From JAHDFB01 sp965658745 (GTDB lineage: Bacteria > Bacteroidota > Bacteroidia > Chitinophagales > Saprospiraceae): 64,000 nucleotides of DNA. Numbering within the stretch: position 1 is the stretch's first letter; each line of letters starts with the position of its first letter. The DNA is taken from the NCBI GenBank assembly GCA_965658745.1, contig CBFHTK010000003.1:1-64000 (forward strand), written 5' to 3'. Below are positions 10,739-20,310 of the stretch, in pieces. The position numbers and the translations under genes were made by a program. Below the pieces are notes generated by a model. The model was not told the origin of the DNA, did no database searches, and saw nothing but the letters and a program-made list of their open reading frames with translations.

Positions 10739-11989
10739 ATGAAAACATTAAGAATATATATAGTAATAGCACTCATTGCCTTTTGCGGATTCAATGCACA
10801 CAGCCAATTAATTGGAAAAGGTAGTAATGAGACTATTGTACTAGAGAATGCTGAAATCCATACGGTTACCCATGGAATAGTCCAAGGTAGTGTTTGGCTA
10901 GAAAATGGAAAGATTAAAGCGGTAGGAGATGTAAATGCGCCAAGAAATATCAAACGCATGAATTGTCAGGGTAAGAGAATATACCCAGGTTTTATTGATT
11001 CTGGGACATCGCTTGGACTTAAAGAAATTGGGTCCATATCTCTGACTCAGGATGCTAGGGAAATAGGTGAATTTCATCCACAAATGGATGCACTTACAGC
11101 TGTTAACCCAAATTCAATTCTGATCCCAGTTACAAGAGTAAACGGAATTACGACCGTTCTGACAGTACCTGAAGGAGGCTATTACTCAGGTTTAGCGAAT
11201 CTCATCAATCTTTGGGGGTATACACCTGATCAAATGGACGCAAATTTCAAAGGCTTAGTCATGAACTATCCAAGTACAGGAAAACGAGGATGGTGGGACC
11301 GTCGTTCGCCTGAAGAAATCAAAAAAGAAAGTGAAAAGGCACTAAAGAAATTTGATGCCTATTGGGAAAAAGCTGTAGCCTATCAAGAGCTTTATGAACA
11401 AGCTAATGGTGAAGTGGTGTACAATCCTGAATTAGAAGCTATGAGAATGGCGGTTGAAGGTAAAATGAAAGTTCTTCTAGAATGCAATTCAAAAGAAGAT
11501 ATTTTGGCAGCCATTCAATGGGTAGGAGATAAGAACATCAATGCAGTTTTGACTGGTGTAAAAGAAGGTTATATGGTCGCCGATTCAATTGCAAAAGCTG
11601 GAATACCAGTTGTAACAGGGCCCATCCTTGCTGTACCATCACGCTCGTCTGAATCTTATGACATTGCATATAAGAATGCGGGTATTATGCAGAAAGCCGG
11701 GGTCGTTGTTGCAATCAGAACTGATGAAAACGAAAATGTAAGAAACCTTTTGTACAATGCTGGTTTTGCAGCAGCATATGGAATGGGTATTGAAGAAGCT
11801 GTAAAAGCAATCACTATCGTTCCAGCAAAAATCTTTGGTGTAGACGAACTGTATGGAAGTATCGAGGCAGGAAAAGTTGCTAATCTTTTTATATGTGATG
11901 GAGATCCTTTTGAGACGAAAACTACCATTGAACAAGTCTTCATAAATGGATGGAAAATCCCAATGGAAAGCCGCCACACATTGCTTTAC
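10739..11989 (+). CDS. Exported amidohydrolase-like protein, HxH lost, truncated by gap
   Basis: Third member of the triplet, at least 417 residues before the assembly gap. A signal peptide is present (ending NAHSQ). The strand-turn VWLENGKIKAVGDVNAPRN and YPGFIDSGTSLGLKEIG align with the amidohydrolase core, but HxH is replaced by GTS, so the metal site is gone. The C-terminal pattern is intact (VPAKIFGVDELYGSIEAGKVANL), and the frame reaches ESRHTLLY just before the Ns, which is typically a few residues from the end of such proteins. A partner or regulatory role for the middle enzyme is plausible but not shown. Confidence 0.82.
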
Positions 11990-12335
11990 NNNNNNNNNNN
12001 NNNNNNNNNNNNNNNNNNNNNNNNNNNNNNNNNNNNNNNNNNNNNNNNNNNNNNNNNNNNNNNNNNNNNNNNNNNNNNNNNNNNNNNNNNNNNNNNNNNN
12101 NNNNNNNNNNNNNNNNNNNNNNNNNNNNNNNNNNNNNNNNNNNNNNNNNNNNNNNNNNNNNNNNNNNNNNNNNNNNNNNNNNNNNNNNNNNNNNNNNNNN
12201 NNNNNNNNNNNNNNNNNNNNNNNNNNNNNNNNNNNNNNNNNNNNNNNNNNNNNNNNNNNNNNNNNNNNNNNNNNNNNNNNNNNNNNNNNNNNNNNNNNNN
12301 NNNNNNNNNNNNNNNNNNNNNNNNNNNNNNNNNNN
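11990..12335. other. Assembly gap (346 N)
   Basis: Unsequenced scaffold gap. It hides the last codons of the third amidohydrolase and the 5' half of rnhB. Reading frames that cross it are artefacts of N translation. Confidence 0.99.
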
Positions 12336-12336
12336 T

Positions 12337-12639
12337 AAGCCCGAACATCTATTAATTGACGGAAATCGTTTCAACAAGTATCAAGGCATCCAGCACAGTT
12401 GCATTATTAAAGGGGATGCTAAATTTGTATCAATTGCGGCGGCTTCGATCTTAGCAAAAACCTATAGGGATGAATTCATGATGAAACTTCATTCAGAATT
12501 TCCAGCTTATTCGTGGAATTCAAACAAAGGTTATCCTACCAAGGCACATCGGCAAGCCATTATTCAACATGGACCTTGTCACTATCATAGACAGACATTT
12601 AGATTATACCCCCTTCCGGAACAAAAGACACTTTTCTAA
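12337..12639 (+). CDS. rnhB: Ribonuclease HII (3' part, 5' end in gap)
   Basis: RNase HII removes ribonucleotides and RNA from RNA-DNA hybrids. Only the C-terminal 100 residues lie after the gap. They hold LLIDGNRF (with the conserved Asp), then IIKGDAKFVSIAAASILAKTYRDE with the catalytic-site Asp, FPAYSWNSNKGYPTKAHR and the HRQTFRLYP end, all characteristic of the family. The missing N-terminal ~100 residues, with the DE and GRG motifs, should lie in the gap, whose length suits this if the upstream gene ends soon after 11989. Confidence 0.9.
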   Translation, partial: KPEHLLIDGNRFNKYQGIQHSCIIKGDAKFVSIAAASILAKTYRDEFMMKLHSEFPAYSWNSNKGYPTKAHRQAIIQHGPCHYHRQTFRLYPLPEQKTLF

Positions 12640-12818
12640 AACATCAAGCTCTTTCCAATTAAATTCACTACGTCGCGAAAGGCGGCTGAAAGGTTGTCCT
12701 TTAGGACTAGTCTGACGACAGGAAGACGGAGCAAAGCGAACCCTGTAAGACGCCGACGGCTCAGTTCAATCACGAACTGAGCCGTATCGCCCAAATTAGC
12801 CATATTCTCTATTTCTAA
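12640..12818. repeat. GC-rich structured intergenic tract with perfect 12-bp hairpin
   Basis: About 120 bases (roughly 12670-12790) are visibly more GC-rich than the surroundings. They include a perfect 12-bp stem, ACGGCTCAGTTC at 12756-12767 with its complement at 12774-12785, loop AATCAC. No T-run follows on either strand, so it is not a standard terminator. It lies between the convergent rnhB and E2 genes and may be a dispersed intergenic repeat or a small structured RNA. Confidence 0.45.
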
Positions 12819-14123
12819 CTAGATTATTCTTTCTGGATCAAATGCTTCCAAGTAGTCAGCAACTTTTCTAATAAATGATCCTCCCAAAATACCGTCAACG
12901 ACCCTATGGTCATAAGACATTGATAAGAACATCATGTGTCGTACTGCTACAACGTCTCCATATTCTGTCTCAACAACTGCTGGCTTTTTGCGAATTGCGC
13001 CAACTGCCATTATCGCTACTTGCGGTTGATTTATAATAGGTGTCCCCATTACATTCCCGAACGTTCCCACATTGGTCAATGTAAATGTACCACCTTGTAC
13101 TTCGTCTGGCTTTAATTTGTTATTTCTGGCACGATTAGCTAGATCATTCACTGATTTTGCAAGACCTGCAAGATTCAAGAAATCTGCATCTTTGATAACA
13201 GGAACTATAAGGTTCCCGCTAGGTAAAGCAGTTGCCATTCCTATATTAATATTCGGCTTTCTTATGATTTGATCTCCATTCACTGAAACATTGATCATTG
13301 GAAAATCTCGAATTGCGCGTGCAACTGCCTCGACGAAAATAGGGGTGAAAGTTAATTTTTCACCGTAAGATGCAGCAAATTTATTTTTATTTGCATTTCT
13401 CCAATTCCAAATATTTGTCACGTCAGCTTCTACAAAAGAAGTTACATGTGGGGAAGTTTGTTTGGACATCACCATATGGTCCGCTATCAACTTTCTCATT
13501 CTATCCATCTGGATAATTTCTTCACCTCCAGATATAGAGATAGCAGGGGATGTAGACGCAGCAGGTACAGTAGAAGTTTGCTTGGTTGGAGCTGGAGCAG
13601 AAGTTCTAGCCTTCATATAGCTAAGCATATCCTGTTTAGTCAGTCTATTATCCTTACCAGTACCTGGCACATTATCCAACTCACTTAACGGAATTCCTTC
13701 CTTTTTTGCCATTGACTTAACAAGAGGTGAGTAAAAACGATCAGAAGTGGACATATTGGAAACCGCAGTTTCAACCTTTTTCTGAAGGGGCGCTTGAATC
13801 TCTTCGATGACCTTTGCTGGCGGAGTTTCTGTTTTTGTAGCTTCGGCAACTGCAGGTGATGCAACTGGTTCAGCTGATTCACCTTCTGTAGAAAGTTTCG
13901 CGATAACCTTTCCTATTTCAACAATATCATTCTCTTGAAACAGAATCTCCGTAATCGTCCCCTCAACAGGAGACGGAATCTCAGAATCTACTTTGTCAGT
14001 CGCTATTTCAAGGATTGGCTCATCTAATTCGACGGTATCACCTACTTCCTTAAGCCATTTTAAGATAGTAGCTTCCATTATACTCTCTCCCATTTTGGGC
14101 ATTATAAGATCAACTATTGCCAT
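12819..14123 (-). CDS. 2-oxoacid dehydrogenase E2 (dihydrolipoyl acyltransferase)
   Basis: The 434-aa E2 core subunit transfers acyl groups to CoA in a 2-oxoacid dehydrogenase complex. In order: an N-terminal lipoyl domain with the lipoyl-lysine K44 in TDKVDSE, a Pro/Ala/Glu-rich linker, a peripheral subunit (E3)-binding domain at about 130-170 (YSPLVKSMAKKEGIPLSELD), a second Pro/Thr-rich linker, and the catalytic domain ending in DHRVVDG at 405-411 (catalytic His406). The lipoyl GES sequence and distance from pyruvate E1 genes fit the branched-chain or 2-oxoglutarate type. The fused E1 gene at 26557-28615 is a natural partner. It has its own -7 box 31 bases upstream. Confidence 0.9.
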   Translation of the reverse strand: MAIVDLIMPKMGESIMEATILKWLKEVGDTVELDEPILEIATDKVDSEIPSPVEGTITEILFQENDIVEIGKVIAKLSTEGESAEPVASPAVAEATKTETPPAKVIEEIQAPLQKKVETAVSNMSTSDRFYSPLVKSMAKKEGIPLSELDNVPGTGKDNRLTKQDMLSYMKARTSAPAPTKQTSTVPAASTSPAISISGGEEIIQMDRMRKLIADHMVMSKQTSPHVTSFVEADVTNIWNWRNANKNKFAASYGEKLTFTPIFVEAVARAIRDFPMINVSVNGDQIIRKPNINIGMATALPSGNLIVPVIKDADFLNLAGLAKSVNDLANRARNNKLKPDEVQGGTFTLTNVGTFGNVMGTPIINQPQVAIMAVGAIRKKPAVVETEYGDVVAVRHMMFLSMSYDHRVVDGILGGSFIRKVADYLEAFDPERII

Positions 14124-14153
14124 GAAACTTTCGTATTTTCTTGATTAGTGGTG

Positions 14154-14161
14154 CAAAGATA
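14154..14161 (-). promoter_or_regulatory. Bacteroidota -7 promoter box for E2 gene
   Basis: TATCTTTG on the minus strand matches TAnnTTTG and lies 31 bases before the E2 ATG. It gives the E2 gene its own promoter downstream of cinA. No good -33 TTTG was seen at the usual spacing. Confidence 0.5.
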
Positions 14162-14218
14162 TTTGTATTCTAGGTTTTTACATATTGTACAAGCTATTGT
14201 TTTTTTAGGAATGTCCTA

Positions 14219-15460
14219 TTACTCCTCTCTCAGTAAGAAAAGACGTAGGAAATTCAACGCAAATAGGCTTGTATACTCGATGTTCTTTTTTCTGTCTTTT
14301 GACAATTGTAGTTTATGAGTTGATTGACGATTTTTCGAACCAACACAAATCCAAATAGTACCAACCGGTTTATCAACAGTACCTCCTCCAGGACCAGCTA
14401 TTCCACTGACTGCTATTGCAATGTCTACGTTCAAGCTTTCAATTGTTCCAGCGACCATCTCTTTGACAACTTCTTCGCTCACAGCTCCAAATTCGTCAAG
14501 AGTTTCACTTTTCACACCTAACAATTGATTTTTCAGTTCGTTCGAATAGACAACTAGTCCACCCTCAAAATATTCGCTTGAACCTGAGATCGAAACCACT
14601 TTACTAGCGATCATACCTCCTGTACAACTTTCAGCAAGACCCAACCTCAATCCTCGTTCAAGTAACATTTTACCAATGACAATTTCGAGCACATCATCTC
14701 CATATCCGTAAACCATATCACCTAGTTTATATGTGATATCATTTTGAATTCTATCGAGACTAATGTCAAGGTTGGTTCTGTCTATAGACTTAGCAGACAC
14801 TCGGATTCTAACCGAGCCTAAACTAGGGAGATATGCAAGACTAAAACCATTAGTCAAGTTATTCTCAATTTCTGCAATCTTTTCAGCAATGTGCGTTTCT
14901 CCAACACCAGCTGTTCTTATTGTCCTATGATGAATATAATACTCCTGTTCCTTTGCGAGCATTGGAAGTACTCCATGCTCCATGATGTACTTCATTTCGT
15001 AAGGAACTCCAGGCATTGAAATGATTCTTTTACCGTTATATCGCATCAACATTCCTTGAGCCGTTCCCATCTTATTCTCGATAAAATCGGTGCCTTCAGG
15101 AAAGAAACATTGATTTTTGTGCGCCTCGGTTGTAGTTCGACCTAATTTTGTAAAAAACTTCTGTATAAGCTCATATTGATTTTTATCAAAATACTGAGTC
15201 ACTCCAAGGAATTCGGCTAATACATTTTTTGTAATATCGTCTTTTGTGGGCCCTAGACCTCCAGTTGTAAGTACAATATCAGAATCTTCTAATGATCGCT
15301 TTAGTGCTGACAGGATATCCTCTCTATTGTCATCGATTGTAAAACGAGATACTACCTGAACACCCAAGCTATTTAAAACTTTACCTAGGTAAGCGCTATT
15401 CGTATCGATTACCTGACCTATAAGCAGTTCGGTTCCTATCGTAATTATTGAACATTTCAT
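14219..15460 (-). CDS. cinA: CinA-family protein (NMN amidohydrolase / competence-damage protein)
   Basis: The 413-aa two-domain CinA. The N-terminal molybdopterin-binding-like (COG1058) domain has IITIGTELLIGQVIDTNSAYL and LTTGGLGPTKDD. The C-terminal PncC domain has GLAESCTGGMIASKV and VSGIAGPGGGT, the nicotinamide-mononucleotide deamidase active-site region. PncC recycles NMN to nicotinic acid mononucleotide, and the N-terminal domain has ADP-ribose pyrophosphatase activity in characterised homologues. It is downstream of rpsA but separated from it by the rpsA terminator. Confidence 0.95.
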   Translation of the reverse strand: MKCSIITIGTELLIGQVIDTNSAYLGKVLNSLGVQVVSRFTIDDNREDILSALKRSLEDSDIVLTTGGLGPTKDDITKNVLAEFLGVTQYFDKNQYELIQKFFTKLGRTTTEAHKNQCFFPEGTDFIENKMGTAQGMLMRYNGKRIISMPGVPYEMKYIMEHGVLPMLAKEQEYYIHHRTIRTAGVGETHIAEKIAEIENNLTNGFSLAYLPSLGSVRIRVSAKSIDRTNLDISLDRIQNDITYKLGDMVYGYGDDVLEIVIGKMLLERGLRLGLAESCTGGMIASKVVSISGSSEYFEGGLVVYSNELKNQLLGVKSETLDEFGAVSEEVVKEMVAGTIESLNVDIAIAVSGIAGPGGGTVDKPVGTIWICVGSKNRQSTHKLQLSKDRKKNIEYTSLFALNFLRLFLLREE

Positions 15461-15520
15461 AAATGAAAATTGCAGTTACAGTTCTGAAGATGTGTACGTA
15501 CTTCGCACGAAAATCTGACC

Positions 15521-15555
15521 TATAAGAAAGCCCTCCTATGAAACATAGAAGGGCT
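15521..15555 (-). terminator. rpsA terminator
   Basis: Stem 15529-15540 (AGCCCTCCTATG) pairs with 15544-15555 with one mismatch around a 3-base loop. It is followed in the minus direction by TTCTTATA. It lies 35 bases beyond the rpsA stop. Confidence 0.7.
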
Positions 15556-15589
15556 CAAAAAGATTTTATACTAGTGCTCTAAGCTAAAA

Positions 15590-17926
15590 TTAAGCTTTTC
15601 CACCTTTCAATTCGTCCTGTAGAGTATTTAGCTCATCCCACTTGTCTTCAGCTGCTAAAGCAGATTGCTGAGGCCAAGTTGTTGGGTCATGCATTCTGTA
15701 TCTGCTTCCAGCTTCATCTAAGTGAGCTTTCAATGTATCAACATCTGTTCCCGCAAGATCTGCAAAAGTCATAACACCTTTTGACTGAAGAATTTCTGCA
15801 ATTTTCGGTCCGATTCCCTCAATTTTCTTGAGATCATCGCCATCTGATTTAGCAGCAGCTTTTTTAGCTTTTGGAGCTTTTACTTTTGCTTTTGCATCAG
15901 ATTCCTCCTTTTTTGCAGCTTCAGCTTTATCCAGCTTGGCTTTAGCTTTCTTCGTTACTTCTTCTTGTGCGTCAGACATCTGTTCTTTCAATTGAGAGAA
16001 CGCATCTAATTCACCTAAAGTAGAACCTTTGACACTAGCTTGAGTAGCCTTTACCGACTTACGCACTCTATCTGTTTCTACTCTCTTCTCTTTGCGTACC
16101 TCATTAGCAGCCTCCTTACTGATATCTTCAAGATAACGAGTATGAGAAACTAAAATTCTCTTATCGTCTCTATTGAATTCAATCACTTTGAATGTCAATG
16201 TATCTTCTACGCTTGCAGATGATCCATCTTCCTTCTTAATATGTCTAGCTGGAGAATATGCTTCAAGTCCATATGGAAGTTGCACAACTGCTCCTCTATC
16301 ATCTTTTTTCACTACAAGAGCTTCATGATAAGAACCTATTGGGAATACATTTTCGAAAGTATCCCATGGATTCTCCTCGATCTGTTTGTGACCTAAAGAT
16401 AATTTTCTTGAATTATTGTCAATTTCGAGAATCACAACCTCAATATCATGACCTACTTTCGTAAATTCTGACGGATGTCCGTATCTCTTAGTCCATGATA
16501 AATCGGAAATGTGCACCATTCCTCCAATACCGTCTTCAAGCTCAACGAAGACACCATATGGCGTTAAGTTCTTCACTTCACCTGTGTGTCTAGAATCGAC
16601 TGGGTATTTTGCAGAAATCTGATCCCATGGATCTGGTGTAAGTTGCTTAATAGATAGTGACATCTTGCGATCTTCACGATCAACAGTTACAATCTTAGCA
16701 TCAAATTCTTGACCCAATTTAAAGTATTCTCGTGCATTCACCGGTTGATTTGACCAGCTCACTTCTGAAACGTGAATAAGACCTTCTACACCTGGAGCAA
16801 TTTCTAAAAATGCACCATAATCTTCAATATTTACAATCTTACCTTTGATAGTTGATCCTTCAGAAACTTCTTCTCCAAGAACTTCCCATGGATGCGGTTG
16901 AAGTTGCTTTAAACCAAGAGAAATACGTTTTTTGTTCTCGTCGAAATCGAGTACTACAACGCTTAACTTATCATTAAGGCTTAAGATCTCCGTAGGATGG
17001 CTAATACGTCCCCACGAAATATCTGTAATGTACAATAAGCCATCAACACCTCCTAAGTCCATAAATGCACCGAAATCAGTGATGTTTTTAACAGTACCTT
17101 CAAGTACTTGACCTTTCTCAAGACCAGAAATAATAAGCTCTCTTTGTTCTGCAAGATCACTTTCGATCAATGCTTTATGTGAAACAACGGCATTCTTGAT
17201 TGTCTCATTAATTTTGACAACCTTGAATTCCATCACTTTACCAACGTAAGAATCATAGTCGATAATAGGTTTGACATCAATCTGCGAACCAGGTAAGAAA
17301 GTTTCCAATCCACTACAGTCTGCAATGAGCCCACCTTTCGTTTTAGAAACGATTTGACCTTTAATGATTGTACCATTTTTGTAAGAATCAACGATATCTT
17401 CCCAAGCCTGGATTAATTTCGCCTTTCTTCTAGATAGTATTAGTTGACCTCTTTCATCTTCTTGAGTTTCAACGAACACCTTTACACTGTCACCTATCGC
17501 TAGGTCTGGAGTGTCTCTAAACTCTGACAAAGAAACAAGACCGTCTGACTTGTAATTGATGTTCAAAACAACATCGCCATCTGAAATGGCTGTAACGACT
17601 CCTTCAACAACTTCATTCTCTACTACAGAGCTCATTGTTGATTCGTATTCAGCTTTGTAAGCTGCTTGTTGTTCTGCTGGATATGAAACAGTATTTCTGT
17701 TTCCTACTGACCAATCAAAATCATCGTGAGCTGTTTCAGGCTCTTTTGGTTCTTCAACAGCTTCTGCTTTTGTTTCCTCTGTTGGAGTTGCTTCTGCCTT
17801 CTTTTCCTCTGCTGGAGTAGCTTCCACCTTTGTTTCTTCTACTGGGGGAGCTTCTGAAGCCTCTGGTGTTGTCTGGGCATCTGCTTTTTCTTCCTCTTCG
17901 TTTGGATTATTATTCTTGTTATCCAT
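15590..17926 (-). CDS. rpsA: 30S ribosomal protein S1 with C-terminal helix-hairpin-helix domain
   Basis: S1 brings mRNA to the 30S subunit. The 778-aa protein (ATG at 17926; an upstream TTG at 17953 is less likely) begins with an acidic Glu/Ala/Thr-rich segment of about 85 residues. Six S1 OB-fold repeats follow, for example GTVKNITDFGAFMDLGGVDG and GKIVNIEDYGAFLEI. A Lys/Ala-rich helical linker leads to an 80-residue C-terminal module (DLKKIEGIGPKIAEILQSKG, then YRMHDPTTWPQQSALA). That module resembles the helix-hairpin-helix extension known on ribosomal protein L21 of Bacteroidota. The promoter box is at 18007-18014 and a terminator follows. Confidence 0.93.
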   Translation of the reverse strand: MDNKNNNPNEEEEKADAQTTPEASEAPPVEETKVEATPAEEKKAEATPTEETKAEAVEEPKEPETAHDDFDWSVGNRNTVSYPAEQQAAYKAEYESTMSSVVENEVVEGVVTAISDGDVVLNINYKSDGLVSLSEFRDTPDLAIGDSVKVFVETQEDERGQLILSRRKAKLIQAWEDIVDSYKNGTIIKGQIVSKTKGGLIADCSGLETFLPGSQIDVKPIIDYDSYVGKVMEFKVVKINETIKNAVVSHKALIESDLAEQRELIISGLEKGQVLEGTVKNITDFGAFMDLGGVDGLLYITDISWGRISHPTEILSLNDKLSVVVLDFDENKKRISLGLKQLQPHPWEVLGEEVSEGSTIKGKIVNIEDYGAFLEIAPGVEGLIHVSEVSWSNQPVNAREYFKLGQEFDAKIVTVDREDRKMSLSIKQLTPDPWDQISAKYPVDSRHTGEVKNLTPYGVFVELEDGIGGMVHISDLSWTKRYGHPSEFTKVGHDIEVVILEIDNNSRKLSLGHKQIEENPWDTFENVFPIGSYHEALVVKKDDRGAVVQLPYGLEAYSPARHIKKEDGSSASVEDTLTFKVIEFNRDDKRILVSHTRYLEDISKEAANEVRKEKRVETDRVRKSVKATQASVKGSTLGELDAFSQLKEQMSDAQEEVTKKAKAKLDKAEAAKKEESDAKAKVKAPKAKKAAAKSDGDDLKKIEGIGPKIAEILQSKGVMTFADLAGTDVDTLKAHLDEAGSRYRMHDPTTWPQQSALAAEDKWDELNTLQDELKGGKA

Positions 17927-18006
17927 GAAGTTATGTGTTTGTATATCTTGCAAAAATTCTACTGAATTCGATTAAGATAGGATTAAACCCGAAAAATTTC
18001 GGAGCG

Positions 18007-18014
18007 CAAATGTA
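18007..18014 (-). promoter_or_regulatory. -7 promoter box for rpsA
   Basis: TACATTTG on the minus strand matches TAnnTTTG and is followed by CGCTCC. The same TTTGCGCTCC string follows the rpsT box at 51796. A -33 element is not evident. It lies 80 bases before the rpsA ATG. Confidence 0.6.
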
Positions 18015-18178
18015 GGCAATTTTAATGCTAAGCATCTCATTTTCTATGAAAAAAATTAATCCACGATCGATATACTTCAAATTCAACATAATTCAACGGA
18101 CAAAGGCATAAAGACGGCTTGTCGCAATTTTACTGTCAGTCCAAATAAATTGGAAACAACTTCCGTAGAAAACCATAA

Positions 18179-18186
18179 TAATTTTG
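18179..18186 (+). promoter_or_regulatory. Possible -7 box for the acyl-CoA ligase gene
   Basis: TAATTTTG matches TAnnTTTG. A TTG 26 bases upstream is slightly too distant for a standard -33. The remainder of the 344-base tract between rpsA and the ligase holds no other recognisable feature apart from the rpsA box. Confidence 0.4.
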
Positions 18187-18270
18187 AAAATTGTAATAAA
18201 TGCAACATATTTACAATCTTTCTAAACCCACGTTGGGTTCAGATTCTTCTTCATTAAAATCAATGAGATT

Positions 18271-19935
18271 ATGAGCGATATGAAACCTTGGTTAAACTGC
18301 TATCCAAGTGGTGTACCTGTCAATATAGATCCAGATAAATATACATCACTTTGCTCTTTTGCTGAAGAGTGTTTTACTAAATATAAAAACCTCGTCGCCT
18401 TTAATAATATGGGCAAAGAAATAACCTTTGGACAGCTTGATAAACTATCCAATCAATTTGCAGCGTATTTACATAGCCGAGGACTTGAACCAGGAGACAA
18501 AATCGCTCTCATGATGCCAAATTTACTGCAGTATCCAGTAGCAATATTTGGCGCCTTACGTGCGGGTTTAATAATCGTAAACACCAATCCTCTTTATACA
18601 CCTAGAGAAATGAAGCATCAGTTTACTGATTCTGATGTGACGGCGATTGTAATACTTGAAAACTTTGCTCATAATCTTGAGAAAATCCTTGGAGAAACTA
18701 AAATTAAAATGATTATCAAAACCAGCATTGGTGAAATGCTAGGTGGTTTAAAAGGCATGATTACAAATTTTGTGGTGCGAAAGATCAAGAAAATGGTACC
18801 AGCGCACAATCTACCTAATACTGTATCTTTCAAAGAAGCTTTGAGTCAAGGCTCAAAATTCAAAGTCAAACCATTTGAGAGCAAACCAGAAGATGTTGTA
18901 CTGCATCAATATACCGGAGGAACAACTGGTGTTTCTAAAGGTGCAATGCTTACAAATCGTAATTTGATCGCCAATATGCTCCAAATCAGAACTTGGATTG
19001 GTGCTACGCTAGAAGATGGTAAAGAGATTGCTTTATCGCCATTACCAATGTATCATATTTTTGCATTTGCAGTGAACTGCCTAGCAACTTTGAGTCTAGG
19101 AGCAAAGTCTGTTCTTATAACGAATGCACGAGACTTAAAATCGGTAATAAAAGAGTTTGATACGCATGACGTTTCATTATTTACAGGTATCAACACCTTA
19201 TTCAATGCACTTCTAAATCAAGAGAAGTTTAAGCAATTAGACTTCTCAGCTTTAAAAGTGACTGTAGGAGGTGGAATGGCTGTTCAACGTGCTATCGCGG
19301 AAGAATGGGAGCGGACAACTGGATGCCAACTCAGTGAAGGTTTTGGAATGACAGAAGCTTCTCCAGTAGTCTCTGTTAATCCGATTACGAAAGGTGGAGC
19401 AAGGTTAGGAAGCGTTGGACTTCCAGTTTCAAGCACAAACTGCAGAATTGCAGATGACAATGGGAACCCATTACCACAAGGCGAAGTTGGTGAAATTCAA
19501 GTTCAAGGACCCCAAGTGATGAAAGGTTATTACAACAGGCCTGACGAAACAGCTAAAACTATAGTCAATGGATGGCTCTGCACTGGGGATATCGGTATGA
19601 TGGACGAAGATGGTTTTTTCAAAATTGTCGATCGTAAAAAAGACATGATACTAGTTTCAGGATTCAACGTATATCCAAATGAAATTGAGGATGTGGTAGT
19701 TTCACATCCCAAAGTACTTGAAGTTGCTGCAGTTGGAGTAAAAGATGACAAGTCTGGAGAAGTTGTCAAAATTTTTGTTGTCAAAAAAGATGCCTCCCTA
19801 ACTGAGGAGGAAATCATCAAACACTGTCGAGAAAGTTTAACAGGGTACAAGGTACCTAAGCACGTAGAATGGAGGGATGATTTACCTAAGACCAATGTAG
19901 GTAAGATCTTACGTAGAAAACTCAAGGAGACATAG
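18271..19935 (+). CDS. fadD: Long-chain fatty-acid--CoA ligase
   Basis: ANL-superfamily acyl-CoA synthetase, 554 aa, which activates fatty acids to CoA thioesters for beta-oxidation or lipid synthesis. The AMP-binding P-loop YTGGTTGVSKGA begins at residue 214. Also present are EGFGMTEASPVVS, the TGDIGMMDEDGFF hinge region, DRKKDMILVSGFNVYPNEIE and the C-terminal lysine in KTNVGKILRRKL. It heads a stretch of CoA-thioester enzymes (icmF, enoyl-CoA hydratase, E1). The physiological chain length is not determined by sequence. Confidence 0.93.
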   Translation: MSDMKPWLNCYPSGVPVNIDPDKYTSLCSFAEECFTKYKNLVAFNNMGKEITFGQLDKLSNQFAAYLHSRGLEPGDKIALMMPNLLQYPVAIFGALRAGLIIVNTNPLYTPREMKHQFTDSDVTAIVILENFAHNLEKILGETKIKMIIKTSIGEMLGGLKGMITNFVVRKIKKMVPAHNLPNTVSFKEALSQGSKFKVKPFESKPEDVVLHQYTGGTTGVSKGAMLTNRNLIANMLQIRTWIGATLEDGKEIALSPLPMYHIFAFAVNCLATLSLGAKSVLITNARDLKSVIKEFDTHDVSLFTGINTLFNALLNQEKFKQLDFSALKVTVGGGMAVQRAIAEEWERTTGCQLSEGFGMTEASPVVSVNPITKGGARLGSVGLPVSSTNCRIADDNGNPLPQGEVGEIQVQGPQVMKGYYNRPDETAKTIVNGWLCTGDIGMMDEDGFFKIVDRKKDMILVSGFNVYPNEIEDVVVSHPKVLEVAAVGVKDDKSGEVVKIFVVKKDASLTEEEIIKHCRESLTGYKVPKHVEWRDDLPKTNVGKILRRKLKET

Positions 19936-20002
19936 GGCTGAATAATCCATAAAAAAAGACTCTTTTATAAACAAAATAGCTCTGTAATATTACCTTTTCA
20001 GA

Positions 20003-20196
20003 NNNNNNNNNNNNNNNNNNNNNNNNNNNNNNNNNNNNNNNNNNNNNNNNNNNNNNNNNNNNNNNNNNNNNNNNNNNNNNNNNNNNNNNNNNNNNNNNNN
20101 NNNNNNNNNNNNNNNNNNNNNNNNNNNNNNNNNNNNNNNNNNNNNNNNNNNNNNNNNNNNNNNNNNNNNNNNNNNNNNNNNNNNNNNNNNNNNNNN
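20003..20196. other. Assembly gap (194 N)
   Basis: Scaffold gap in the 428-base space between the acyl-CoA ligase and icmF. The visible flanks (19936-20002 and 20197-20310) contain no ORF or repeat that I recognise. Confidence 0.99.
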
Positions 20197-20310
20197 AATA
20201 AATCCTCCAAATATTGTATTTGGTCACCTAGGACTTAATCTTATACACTTGGCTTAAACTAGATGTGTTCGACTACTGTTAACTTGCTATAGATATATTC
20301 CTAAGTCTTA

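Noticed and set aside
11940..12639. Several ORFs crossing the first N gap, including a 229-aa frame reaching the rnhB end
   Set aside because: They exist only because N was read through. The real genes on the two sides are the amidohydrolase and rnhB, in separate frames.
12756..12785. 12-bp hairpin as a terminator for rnhB or E2
   Set aside because: Stem is excellent, but no T-run follows on either strand, so it is reported as a structured repeat instead.
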